Assembly: GCF_016904945.1 (NCBI RefSeq)
Contig: NZ_JADIKF010000035.1
Span: 1-64,000 of the forward strand
Source: Dyella mobilis
GTDB taxonomy: Bacteria > Pseudomonadota > Gammaproteobacteria > Xanthomonadales > Rhodanobacteraceae
Reading direction: 5' to 3'
Length of the DNA: 64,000 bases
Position 1 is the stretch's first letter. Each line of letters starts with the position of its first letter. The position numbers and the translations under genes are program-made. The notes under the pieces are model-generated. The model was not told the origin of the DNA. It saw only the letters and a list, made by a program, of their open reading frames with translations, and did no database searches. This document shows positions 51,907 through 61,700 of this stretch, piece after piece.

Positions 51907-53138
51907 TGGATGCCGGCAACGACGCCATTGTTGTGCAGCTGCCCGTCTATCGCAGCAGCCTTCACGCGCGCCGGGCGTTGCGCTTTGTGGTCATGGTGGG
52001 CGTCGTCAGTCTGTTCGCCGACATGACGTATGAAGGCGCACGAAGTATCAATGGGCAATTCCTGGGACTTCTGGGCGCAAGCGGCTTCTGGGTCTCAGCC
52101 ATCGCCGGCGTCGGTGAACTAACCGGCTACGGGCTTCGGCTCTTTACGGGTTACTTGGCGGACCGAACGGGACGTTATTGGTTGATTACCATTACCGGCT
52201 TTGCTGTGAACCTGCTGATGGTGCCGCTCTTGGCGCTCGCCGGCCATTGGCAAGTAGCGGGTGCACTGATTATTGGGGAGCGGATTGGCAAAGGCATCCG
52301 AACGCCGGCGCGCGATGCCATGCTGGCCCATGCGGGTCGTAGCCTGGGCAATGGCTGGGCGTTTGGCTTGCATGAAGCGCTGGATCAGGCCGGTGCCACC
52401 ATTGGCCCTCTGCTGATGGCCGCAGTGCTGTTTCTACGCGGTAGCTATCACCTGGCTTATGCATGCTTGCTGCTGCCGGCGGCAGCTGGCCTGGTGGCAC
52501 TCCTGTTAGCACGCTTGGCGTTCCCCACGCCACGAGACCTGGAGCGATTGCCGCATGTACCGGTCGTGGATGCGAATCGTCGCTTCTTGCTCTATTTATG
52601 CGGTACCTCGTTGGTGGCGGCTGGATTTGCAGACTATTCGCTGATCGCCTTCCACGCGCACGTGTCGCATGTGCTCCCCGATATATGGATCCCGCCGCTG
52701 TATGCGTTGGGCATGGTCTCAGCAGGTGCGAGTGCACTGATGTTCGGCCGTTGGTTCGATTGCTACGGCGTGAGTGCTTTGCTGGGCGCTACCGCACTGT
52801 CTTCGCTGTTCGCGCCATGTGTCTTCCTTGGCAACGCGACATGGGTCGCCATCGGCGTCGTTCTGTGGGGCATCGGGGTAGGGGCCCATGAATCGGTCAT
52901 GCGGGCCGCAGTGTCGCGGTTGGTTCCTGCTGAACGGCGCGCCTCCGCCTACGGCGTCTTCAACACCGTTTTCGGGGTGGCTTGGTTTCTTGGAAGCCTC
53001 GCCCTGGGGTGGGCGTATGAGCATTCGCTTGGATTCATCGTGGTGCTGTCCATGGCACTCCAGGTGCTAGGTGTGCCGTTGTTGCTCTTTGCGCGAACGC
53101 CCGTTCTCTCAACCTCCATAAAGGAGCCACAGTCATGA
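51903..53138 (+). CDS. MFS transporter in the fluoride operon
   Basis: A 411-residue 12-helix major facilitator protein. The GYLADRTGRYWLI loop after helix 2 is the MFS signature, and IGERIGKGIRTPARDAML marks the helix 4-5 region; a second half-repeat starts near residue 215. Start GTG 51903 or ATG 51906 overlaps the usp stop. Substrate unknown. Since no crcB or CLC-F gene is present in the operon, this is the most direct candidate for exporting fluoride or a metabolite that builds up under fluoride; that is inference. Confidence 0.82.
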   Translation: MMDAGNDAIVVQLPVYRSSLHARRALRFVVMVGVVSLFADMTYEGARSINGQFLGLLGASGFWVSAIAGVGELTGYGLRLFTGYLADRTGRYWLITITGFAVNLLMVPLLALAGHWQVAGALIIGERIGKGIRTPARDAMLAHAGRSLGNGWAFGLHEALDQAGATIGPLLMAAVLFLRGSYHLAYACLLLPAAAGLVALLLARLAFPTPRDLERLPHVPVVDANRRFLLYLCGTSLVAAGFADYSLIAFHAHVSHVLPDIWIPPLYALGMVSAGASALMFGRWFDCYGVSALLGATALSSLFAPCVFLGNATWVAIGVVLWGIGVGAHESVMRAAVSRLVPAERRASAYGVFNTVFGVAWFLGSLALGWAYEHSLGFIVVLSMALQVLGVPLLLFARTPVLSTSIKEPQS

Positions 53139-53752
53139 CCACAATCTTGCTCATCCGGCATGGGGAGGTCGAGGGCATCACACCGCCGCGTTTTCGCGGA
53201 CGCACGAACTTGGCGCTGACGAAACGCGGGATAACTCAAGCCGAACAGACGAGGGATGCCATTAGTGATCGCTGGGTGCTCAATGCTGTCTATTGCAGCC
53301 CATTGACGCGCTGCGTACGGACTGCGGATGCCATCGCGAGTCCCTTCAAGCTGGATGTCATGCCGCATCACGGGCTTAATGACATCGATTACGGCACCTG
53401 GCAGGGCAAGCTTCTGACAGAAGTGGCGCAACGCTGGCCTAACGAGCTAACGACATGGCACAGCGCTCCCCACACGATGCGCTTGCCGGGTGGGGAATCC
53501 CTGTATGAGGTGCTTGCGCGTGCCACTGATGCCCTGCAGACCATCCTGCACGCCAACCATCACGGCACGATCGCAATCGTTGCTCACGACAGCGTCATTC
53601 GACTACTTCTGTGTCATGCCCTCGGACTATCGCCCGCAAGCTATTGGCTGACATCGCCATCGCCCTGTGGCATCAGCGATCTTCATTTCCATGAGGATCG
53701 TTTCACGATCCATTCCATCAATGAAACACAGCATTTAACTGAGAGAGAGTAA
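53135..53752 (+). CDS. Histidine phosphatase family protein
   Basis: A 205-residue phosphoglycerate-mutase-like phosphatase. The phosphoacceptor motif LIRHGEVEG is at the N-terminus; CSPLTRCVRTA gives the second Arg pair, LNDIDYGTWQGK the acid region, and IVAHDSVIRLLL the second catalytic His. It probably removes phosphate from a small metabolite. Being next to pyrophosphatase and in the same regulon as enolase, a role near lower glycolysis is attractive but unproven. It overlaps the MFS stop (ATGA). Confidence 0.85.
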   Translation: MTTILLIRHGEVEGITPPRFRGRTNLALTKRGITQAEQTRDAISDRWVLNAVYCSPLTRCVRTADAIASPFKLDVMPHHGLNDIDYGTWQGKLLTEVAQRWPNELTTWHSAPHTMRLPGGESLYEVLARATDALQTILHANHHGTIAIVAHDSVIRLLLCHALGLSPASYWLTSPSPCGISDLHFHEDRFTIHSINETQHLTERE

Positions 53753-53757
53753 GTGCC

Positions 53758-54303
53758 ATGGCACTCGATAAGGTTTCCCCCGGTCCGCAAATTCCAGATG
53801 CCATTCATGCCATCGTTGAAATTCCCATGGATGCGGAGCCGGTCAAGTATGAAGTAGACAAAGAGTCGGGTGCGATCTTCGTCGACCGCGTGCTATCCAC
53901 ACCCATGCGCTATCCCTGCAACTATGGGTATATGCCCGGTACGCTCTGTGGGGATGGTGACCCGCTGGATGTGCTGATTGTCATGCCCATGCCGCTGATT
54001 CCGGGTTCCGTCATCGTATGCCGGCCGCTCGGTGTCATGGACATGACCGATGAAAATGGCGAGGACACGAAACTGATTGCGGTGCCGGTGACCCGCACAT
54101 TCGCCGGTTACGCACACTGGCAGGCTCTTGCCGACATTCCTGATACCACACGAGGCCGCATTCAACACTTCTTTGAGCATTACAAGGACCTGGAGAAAGG
54201 CAAGTGGGTTCGCTTTGAGGGGTGGCGTGATGTCGGTCCAGCACGCCAGGAAATTCTGGCCTGCATTGATCGTTATACGGCGTATCAAAGCGAGCCCAAA
54301 TAG
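53758..54303 (+). CDS. ppa: Inorganic pyrophosphatase, family I
   Basis: A 181-residue soluble pyrophosphatase, normal length. The active-site signature GDGDPLDVLIVMP is intact, along with VKYEVDKESGAIFVDRVL, YPCNYGYMPGTL, EDTKLIAVP and HFFEHYKDLEKGKWV. The enzyme splits pyrophosphate to two phosphates using magnesium, and family I enzymes are strongly inhibited by fluoride. An extra copy switched on by fluoride would restore capacity. Fifth-position packing with the phosphatase (6-base gap) supports one operon. Confidence 0.93.
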   Translation: MALDKVSPGPQIPDAIHAIVEIPMDAEPVKYEVDKESGAIFVDRVLSTPMRYPCNYGYMPGTLCGDGDPLDVLIVMPMPLIPGSVIVCRPLGVMDMTDENGEDTKLIAVPVTRTFAGYAHWQALADIPDTTRGRIQHFFEHYKDLEKGKWVRFEGWRDVGPARQEILACIDRYTAYQSEPK

Positions 54304-54314
54304 GGTTTGGCCTC

Positions 54315-55877
54315 ATGAACGACGCCACGACCCTCGATGCAGCTCCCTTCGTCAGCATTCTGTTCGCCGGACAGGATGCGGATACTGTGGGTGAAACGTC
54401 CCAAATGCCTGAGTGCTTTCACGATCTGAATTTGGATCAGATCGTGACCGCCATTACCACGGGCAAGGAAGACTACCGCCTGGCGCCTTTTTTCTATGCC
54501 ACCGCGCGTTCATTGGACGAGGTGGCATACCGCCAGGAGGTTATGCAGGACCTGGAGCGGCATGAGTTGATGGCGGCGATAGGCGTATTCGCCAGCAGCA
54601 TGAAGGCGCTGCGCGACCAACTCACGCAGCGAGAGAAGCTGCACTATCGCTACGAGAGGGAGCGGTGGCTGATCGGCGCCATCAGTCTGTATGGCGCTGC
54701 CGTGGAACGTTTAGTTCAGGATCTACACAGGGAGAGGCCGCGTTCGCGTGGTCTCTGTGCTTGGATGGGCTATCTGACGCAGTACGTGCGCTCTGACGGT
54801 TTTGCACAGAGGCTAAGCGCGGCCCGATCGCTTATCGATGCATTGTCGGCCATACGCTATGGCCTGCATATCAATGGGCGAGCCATTACGGTCCGCGCCT
54901 GTGAAGGGGAGGTCGATGCCAGTGAGGCCATCGAAAAGACGTTCGCCAAATTTAGCCAAGGTGTGTCGAAAACCTATCTCGCGCACTTTTCTCGCGGGCC
55001 CGGGCTAGACCATATCGATGCCCAAATTCTGGAGCGGGTGGCCCTGCTTCAGCCCGAGGTATTTCTGGAGCTCGAAACGTTCGGCCAGGAAAACGAACAG
55101 TTCCAGGACGAGACCGTCAATCGATTCGATCGTGAAATTCAGTTTTATGTGGCTTATCTGAACCATATCGACCGCTTTCGTGCGCGATACCTACCGTTTT
55201 GTTACCCCCGCTTGTCGGACACGGATAAGGAAGTGGCGTCTTTGGAATCGTTCGATCTCGCGCTGGCCAATCGCCTGATTCGAGACAACGCTCGCGTGAT
55301 CTGCAACGACTTCTCTTTGAGCGATGTCGAACGATTGCTGGTGGTGTCCGGACCGAATCAGGGCGGCAAGACGACGTTCGCCCGGATGTTTGGGCAGATG
55401 CATTGGTTGGCGGCGTTAGGTTGCGCGGTGCCAGGGAAGGAGGCAAACCTCTTCTTTTTCGATCGTCTTTTGACTCACTTCGAGAAGGAGGAGGATATCA
55501 GCAACCTCCGCGGCAAGCTCAAGGATGATCTGGTGCGCATCCACCACATTCTTGATCAGGCCACGGACCGCAGTATCGTCATCATCAACGAGATCTTCGC
55601 GTCAACGACACTGGATGATGCGATGTTTCTAGGCAAGAAGATCATGAGTCGCCTTTCGCAACTGGACGTCATTGGCGTGTGCGTCACCTTCCTGACGGAC
55701 CTGGCCTCATACGGCGATATGACCGTGAGCATGACTAGCACGCTCGACCCCAAGGATCCAACGATCCGCACCTTTAAAGTGGAGCGACGCCTCGCAGACG
55801 GGTTGGCATACGCACTGGCCATCGCCGAGAAGTATCGCGTGACCTACGATTGGCTGGTAAGGCGGATTGGGATATGA
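54315..55877 (+). CDS. MutS-like ATPase, first of a pair
   Basis: A 520-residue MutS-family ATPase without the mismatch-recognition domain. Residues about 30-330 are helical core/lever regions; the C-terminal ATPase shows Walker A SGPNQGGKTTFARMFGQ, Walker B SIVIINEIFASTTLDDAMFL and the signature region. MutS relatives without domain I (MutS2-like) act on branched DNA or ribosomes rather than mismatches. It has no Smr domain. Stop overlaps the second MutS-like start (ATGA), so the two are made together and may form a heterodimer. Confidence 0.85.
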   Translation: MNDATTLDAAPFVSILFAGQDADTVGETSQMPECFHDLNLDQIVTAITTGKEDYRLAPFFYATARSLDEVAYRQEVMQDLERHELMAAIGVFASSMKALRDQLTQREKLHYRYERERWLIGAISLYGAAVERLVQDLHRERPRSRGLCAWMGYLTQYVRSDGFAQRLSAARSLIDALSAIRYGLHINGRAITVRACEGEVDASEAIEKTFAKFSQGVSKTYLAHFSRGPGLDHIDAQILERVALLQPEVFLELETFGQENEQFQDETVNRFDREIQFYVAYLNHIDRFRARYLPFCYPRLSDTDKEVASLESFDLALANRLIRDNARVICNDFSLSDVERLLVVSGPNQGGKTTFARMFGQMHWLAALGCAVPGKEANLFFFDRLLTHFEKEEDISNLRGKLKDDLVRIHHILDQATDRSIVIINEIFASTTLDDAMFLGKKIMSRLSQLDVIGVCVTFLTDLASYGDMTVSMTSTLDPKDPTIRTFKVERRLADGLAYALAIAEKYRVTYDWLVRRIGI

Positions 55878-57382
55878 AAGCCTATCTCATGCACCCTGCG
55901 AAGAATTTCGATGCAGACCAGGACCTTCCAGGCCACGAGGCTACGTTACGAAAGGATCTGGAACTGGACGTTCTGCTGAAGATCATGGCCGATGACGATG
56001 ACTTCGTCCTGGATATCGCGCGCAGGGTGCTGCTTCTTTGCTTCACCAATGACATAGAAACCATACGGTATCGTCATGATGTTTTATGGGACAGTTTGAA
56101 ACACCCGGACGTGGTTCGGCAGATGTACACCCTGACCGTGGAAGCGATAGAAGGCAGGAAGCGGTGTTATTGGAGTTTCTCTAGCGATCAGCCCTCGTCC
56201 ATCCTGCACGGTTCGGTCGAGGTGCTGCAGTTGTTTGTGAGCGTCTTGCAAAAGATGAGGGTGGTGGCCGATGCATGCATCGGTCAGTTCGGCTCGCGCG
56301 GTCTGGGCAACATTTTTGCCATGTTGCGCGCTGAATTCTCTGACGACTATCTGTCCGGTGTACAGGCGCACCTTAAAGAGCTGAAATTTCGACATGGCGT
56401 CCTGTTGAGTGCCCAATTGGGCTCCGGGAACGAAGGCACCCATTTTATGTTGCGCCGACCGAAGGATCGAAGTCATGGCTTACTGAAACGGGTCTTTGGC
56501 AGTCCCTCACCGTCGTATACGTTTCGCCTGCATGAGCGGGATATGGCCGGGGCACAGGCGGTAGGGCAGATGCGCAACCGCGGCATCAATCGGGTTGCGA
56601 ACGCACTGGCCCAGTCCATGGATCACATCATGGCTTTCTTCCAGATGCTGCGTACGGAGCTCGCATTCTATGTGGGTTGCCTGAATCTGGAGTCCAGGCT
56701 GGAAGCACTGGGGCGCCCCGTGACACTTCCCGACGTGTCGGATGCTGGCATTGGCCCCCGACACTTCAGTGACCTTTACGATCCATGCCTGGCCTTAAGC
56801 CTGGGCCGCGACATTGTGGGGAACACGTTAAACACGGATAAAAAGCACGCGGTGATTATTACCGGCGCCAATCAAGGCGGAAAGTCCAGTTTTCTGCGTA
56901 GCGTGGGTATTGCTCAGCTCATGATGCAGAGCGGCATGTTTGTCGCCGCCGGCACCTATGCAGGGGCGCTTTGTAATGCGCTGTACACGCACTATAAGCG
57001 CGAAGAAGACGCGACGATGAAGCATGGCAAGCTTGACGAAGAATTAGGCCGGTTGAGCGATATCGCCAAGGAAATCGCCCCGGACGCCATGGTGCTCTTC
57101 AACGAATCGTTCGCCTCCACGAATGAGATGGAAGGTGCTGAGATTGCCAGACAGATCACCACGGCCCTACTGGATCGGCGCATCGTGGTTTATTTCGTCA
57201 CGCACCTGTACACGTTTGCGCATGGGCTGATGGAATGTGGTCGCGAGGATGCGCTCTTCCTACGCGCGGAGCGTCTGGATGATGGCACTCGAACGTTCCG
57301 CCTGGTGGAGGGCGCTCCGTTGGAAACCAGCTATGGCCATGACCTCTATCAAGAAGTGTTTGGGAAGAGGGCAGGCACGTGA
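55874..57382 (+). CDS. MutS-like ATPase, second of a pair
   Basis: A 502-residue protein of the same architecture as its neighbour but divergent in sequence. Walker A is TGANQGGKSSFLRSVGIAQL, Walker B is DAMVLFNESFASTNEMEGAE, and VYFVTHLYTFAHGL gives the H-loop. ATG 55874 overlaps the upstream stop. MutS ATPases work as dimers, so a two-gene pair suggests an obligate heterodimer. Function under fluoride stress is unknown; MutS-type genes have been seen with fluoride riboswitches before, as I recall. Confidence 0.85.
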   Translation: MKAYLMHPAKNFDADQDLPGHEATLRKDLELDVLLKIMADDDDFVLDIARRVLLLCFTNDIETIRYRHDVLWDSLKHPDVVRQMYTLTVEAIEGRKRCYWSFSSDQPSSILHGSVEVLQLFVSVLQKMRVVADACIGQFGSRGLGNIFAMLRAEFSDDYLSGVQAHLKELKFRHGVLLSAQLGSGNEGTHFMLRRPKDRSHGLLKRVFGSPSPSYTFRLHERDMAGAQAVGQMRNRGINRVANALAQSMDHIMAFFQMLRTELAFYVGCLNLESRLEALGRPVTLPDVSDAGIGPRHFSDLYDPCLALSLGRDIVGNTLNTDKKHAVIITGANQGGKSSFLRSVGIAQLMMQSGMFVAAGTYAGALCNALYTHYKREEDATMKHGKLDEELGRLSDIAKEIAPDAMVLFNESFASTNEMEGAEIARQITTALLDRRIVVYFVTHLYTFAHGLMECGREDALFLRAERLDDGTRTFRLVEGAPLETSYGHDLYQEVFGKRAGT

Positions 57383-57429
57383 CGGCGAACCCCTTGGCTA
57401 CGCCGAGCGCCAGATGGGGTGCGCACCGC

Positions 57430-57477
57430 AAAAAAACCGATCCCGCGCGCCTCAGTTCGTGGCATGCGGGATCGGTG
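57430..57477 (-). terminator. Rho-independent terminator of the enolase operon (shared with mutS-like pair)
   Basis: A stem CCGATCCCGC/GCGGGATCGG lies between convergent genes, 7 bases past the enolase stop. On the minus strand the second arm is followed by TTTTTTT, a textbook intrinsic terminator. It may also end the plus-strand transcript, without a T-run. Confidence 0.85.
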
Positions 57478-57483
57478 AAAGCG

Positions 57484-58761
57484 TTAGCGCATGAACGCCG
57501 ATCGGCCTGCAAAGCGGGCGCGCGGACCCAGTTCGTGTTCGATACGCAGCAGTCGGTTGAACTTGGCGGTTCGCTCGCCGCGACAGCCCGAGCCGGTCTT
57601 GATATGACCACAGCCGATGGCGACGACAAGATCCGCAATGAACGTGTCTTCTGTCTCACCTGAACGGTGAGATACGTAGCACCCATACCCTGCAGCTTTG
57701 GCCTGCTGTACGCAGTCCAGGGTTTCCGTGACGGTGCCGATCTGGTTGGGTTTGATGAGGATCGAGTTGGCCACACCTTCCCGAATTCCCCGTTTCAGAA
57801 GCTCGGGGTTGGTGCAAAAGATGTCGTCACCGACGAGTTCTACGCGATCACCAAGATCTTGGGTCAACTGAGCCCAGCCTTCCCAGTCATGTTCTGAAAG
57901 CGGGTCTTCCAGCAGGACAATCGGGTAGCGCTGCAGCCAGTCGTCCCAGAGTGCAATCATCGCGGCACTCTCGCGCTCTGACTGGGTGGATTTGAAAAAA
58001 CGATAGCGGCCGTGGTGCCACATCTCGCTCGCAGCGGGGTCGAGGGCCAGTGACACCTGTTCGCCAGGCTGATAACCGGCTGATTTGATCGCCGCGACGA
58101 TGAGCTCGATGGCCTGCTCGTTACTGTGCAAATTCGGTGCAAATCCGCCTTCATCGCCCACGCCGGTCGAGAGTCCGTGCTCTTGCAGCAGCTTACGCAG
58201 CGCATGAAACACTTCTTCACCCATGCGAATGGATTCGGCAAAGCTCTCGGCATCATGGGGGACAATCTTGAACTCTTGAAAATCCACGGTGTTGTCGGCG
58301 TGACGTCCCCCGTTGATCACGTTGAGGCAGGGCACCGGCAGGATGACCGCATCATCGCCCCCCAGGTGCTGGTAAAGAGGCATCTTCCTCGACGCGGCCG
58401 TCGCGCGTGCATAGGCGATCGATACGGCAAGGGTGGCGTTCGCACCTAGTTGACTCTTATTGGGCGTCTCGTCCAACTCGCACAAAAGATGATCGAAGGC
58501 ACGCTGATCGCCGGGATCTTTGCCAAGCACGGCGCCACTTATCTCGCGCCGCACATGACCGACCGCTTTTTGGACACCTTTCCCACCATAACGGTGTGGA
58601 TCGCCATCGCGCAGCTCGACGGCCTCATGCATGCCGGTAGAGGCGCCGGATGGTGTGATGGCACGGCCTTCGGAACCGTCTTCCAGCCGCAGCACAGCTT
58701 CGACGGTGGGATTGCCACGCGAGTCGAGTACTTCTATCGCGTCAATGTGGGTGATCTTCAT
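57484..58761 (-). CDS. eno: Enolase, fluoride-regulon copy
   Basis: A 425-residue enolase of normal length, converting 2-phosphoglycerate to phosphoenolpyruvate. Active-site blocks are present: PSGASTGMHEA, GVGDEGGFAPN, metal ligands in LALDPAASE, LLEDPLSE and LVGDDIFCTN, catalytic Lys in LIKPNQIGT, and SHRSGETEDTFIADL. Some positions differ from housekeeping enolases as I remember them: ALDPAASE instead of ALDCAASE, and KTGSGCRGERTAKF where KTGS-x-SRSERxAKY is usual. Fluoride inhibits enolase by binding magnesium with phosphate in the active site, so a fluoride-induced, slightly altered copy could keep glycolysis running. ATG 58761 follows AGGAG. Last gene of the riboswitch-3 operon. Confidence 0.93.
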   Translation of the reverse strand: MKITHIDAIEVLDSRGNPTVEAVLRLEDGSEGRAITPSGASTGMHEAVELRDGDPHRYGGKGVQKAVGHVRREISGAVLGKDPGDQRAFDHLLCELDETPNKSQLGANATLAVSIAYARATAASRKMPLYQHLGGDDAVILPVPCLNVINGGRHADNTVDFQEFKIVPHDAESFAESIRMGEEVFHALRKLLQEHGLSTGVGDEGGFAPNLHSNEQAIELIVAAIKSAGYQPGEQVSLALDPAASEMWHHGRYRFFKSTQSERESAAMIALWDDWLQRYPIVLLEDPLSEHDWEGWAQLTQDLGDRVELVGDDIFCTNPELLKRGIREGVANSILIKPNQIGTVTETLDCVQQAKAAGYGCYVSHRSGETEDTFIADLVVAIGCGHIKTGSGCRGERTAKFNRLLRIEHELGPRARFAGRSAFMR

Positions 58762-58791
58762 GGGACGTGCTCCTGCGGGTAAGGGGTGGCA

Positions 58792-61700
58792 TCAAGGAGA
58801 GGCGAGGTCAAACAATTCACGAAGATCGTTATCGTTCAGGCGTTCTAGCGGAGCCGTACTTTCACTCAGCATAGCGCCGGCCAGATCGCTCTTATGACTC
58901 TTCATGGCGTCGATCTTTTCTTCGATCGTGTTGTCGCAGATCAGCTTGTAGATAAACACCGGGTGTTCTCGGCCTAGGCGATGGGCGCGGTCGATGGCCT
59001 GCATCTCGACAGCAGGGTTCCACCACGGGTCGTAGTGGATCACCGCATCAGCGGCCGTGAGATTCAACCCGACGCCACCCGCTTTCAGGCTCGCCAGCAA
59101 GATCGGACAGGCGCCCGATTGGAAGTCGCGCACCGGTGTTGCCCGATCAGCGGTGTCGCCTGTCAACATCGTGTGACGAACGTTTGCTCCCTTAAGGGCC
59201 ACGCTGATCAAGGCCAACATCGAGGTGAATTGACTGAACACCAGAATTTGACGATTTTCTTCGCGCAGCGACTGGATCAATTCCAGCAGAGCCTCAAGCT
59301 TGGCCGAATCTGGCGGTTGACTCAACGATTCAACTAAACGTGGATCGCAGCAAACCTGGCGCAAACGGAGCAGCGCCGATAGCACGACAATCCGCGATTG
59401 TTCCTGGTTATAGCTGGCCAAGGCTTCACGTACGCGCTCGTTTTGGGCCAGTCGCAGCGACTCATACAGAGTCCGTTGGCGTTCACCCATGGCGACGCGC
59501 AAGGTGGTTTCCGTTTTTGGAGGGAGTTCGGGCGCAACGGCTGTTTTAGTGCGACGCAGAAGGAATGGGCCAATCCTTTGCCGCAGAATGGCCTTCCGGA
59601 CATCATCCTCGTACTGCTCAATCGGTTGGCGGAAGCTTCGCTTGAAGGAACGATAGTCACCCAGATAGCCCGGTAGTACGGCATCAAAGTGTGCCCACAA
59701 TTCGCCCAGGTGATTTTCAAGAGGCGTGCCGGTTACGGCAAGCCGATGCGTGGCGTGCAACTGGCGTACGGCGCGGGCCGTCTGCGTTAGCGGATTCTTG
59801 ATCCACTGCGCTTCATCCAATACCAGCATGGTGTAGTCGATCTTCTCCAAGATGGGAAGGTCGTTAGCAACCAAGGCGTAACTGGTGATAATGATGTGCG
59901 CACCGGGAAGCGCATCATGCAACGACGCTCGCGCTGCGCCGGTGAAGTTGACGTAATGAAGCGTCGGCGCAAAGCGCGCCACTTCGTCCAGCCAGTTGAA
60001 GATCAGGCTGGTTGGCGCAACGATCAGGGCGGGCCGATCCAATCGCCCGGCTTCATCCTCCATCAGAAGGTGGGCGATGATCTGGACGGTCTTTCCAAGC
60101 CCCATGTCGTCGGCAAGAACGCCCCCGAGCTCGCTCTGTCGCAAAGCCTGCAGCCACTGGAGGCCTTCGTGTTGGTAGCCGCGTAGCGTTCCTCGAAAGG
60201 ACGGCGGAACGGTGATCATGGGAGACAGCGTGACCGCCGCGCGAAGCGCCGCAAGGGTTCGCGCAATATGAGACGCTTGACTGCCTTCTACGCTAACGCC
60301 CTGGTGCTGCAAGCAGCTACTCAATGCCATGGCTTGTGAGCGCGAGATGTTCAGATGGCGCTCCTGCGACGCCGTCGGGCGGTCGAGGCATTCAAGCAGC
60401 GGCGCCATCCATTCCCGTAGCTGATGAAGCGGCAGCGGAAGCCAGCGACCCGCCCCCAAGGGGGCGAGCCAATGCGCACCGGCAGGTTCGCTGGGGAGCG
60501 GGGTCAATGAAAACGCGCGCCGAGCAAGCCCGCCCAGCACAATCGGCAATACATCGATGTCTTCGCCGTCGATCGTGGCGGCGAGCTCAAATTGTGTCCA
60601 GCCGGGCCGCTCTCCCTTGTCCAGGATCGCTCTTAACTCGACGTCATGCGGTAAGACGGTGAAGGGCAATTCCGGGTCGTACTCGATGGTGTAGCCGGCA
60701 TCTCCCAATGCCTGCAGCAACGTTTCGAGCGCCGAAAACGTCTCGGCACCCCCATGGTGGCAATCGCGGTGAGCAAGGGCGCCGAGGTCGGGCGTAGGCG
60801 TCAGTACACGACGCGCCTCCGGCACCAGTGTCGCGATCTCCACCAAGCCGAGGGCATGGAGAGCTTTTCGTGCACGGGCCTCTTGATCAACATCACGCTG
60901 TAAGAGCACATATTCGTGGCCGGCTTGGGCAACCCATTCCTGCTGATGCAAATCGCTCGCCAGTTCTAGTCGATGGCCAGCGTAGTCGGCATACGCCTGC
61001 GCGTAAAACACGTGATCACCACGTTGGTCGTGCCGTGAAGCACGGATGACGATCACCGGATGACACGATGCGTCGACGTGGCGAAGAGTAGGGGGAGGCG
61101 GAGGGTGGGGTACATGGATGAGCAGGGGATGAGGCGGCCACGCATGCGTAAGCGCCTCCGCCTCTCGCGTGCCCACAGGCGGCATTTGTTGAAGGATGTC
61201 CCACGCCATTTTCGACAGCGCCAGGCTGCCCAGCTCGCCCGTGGAGAGATCCAGGTAGTGCAAGCCCGCCAATTCGATCAATTGCACCTCGTGGGAGGTC
61301 TCCCAACGCAGTGCGAGACGGGCATTGGCATGGCGATCGTGCGACCATTCCCACTCGGGCTGACGCGGTTTGCCTGCGTGGATTTCCTGCAAGGCATGCG
61401 CATGCATGCATATCCCCGCGTCCAGAAACTCCGTCAGCAGATGGGCGCCGGCGGTGCCATGCAATACAAAGGCGGTGTCATGGGTGCGCCGGCGTTTCTG
61501 TGTCATGGCCAGCTGCGATTGCCACAAAATGGCCTGCCGCGATAGGTGAGGATGCGCTTTCGGCTGTTCGACCGACATCCAGCGCTCGGGCTCTGGTCCA
61601 TGGGCAAGCAGCAATTGGACGGCCACTTTGAAAGGCGGGCGCTCCCCCTCGGCGTGCAGCAGGCAAACCAGTCGCCAGGACTCATTTTTGGGAAGGACGG

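Noticed and set aside
54315..57382. Annotating the pair as mutS mismatch-repair genes
   Set aside because: The mismatch-recognition and connector domains are missing; only the core and ATPase parts match.
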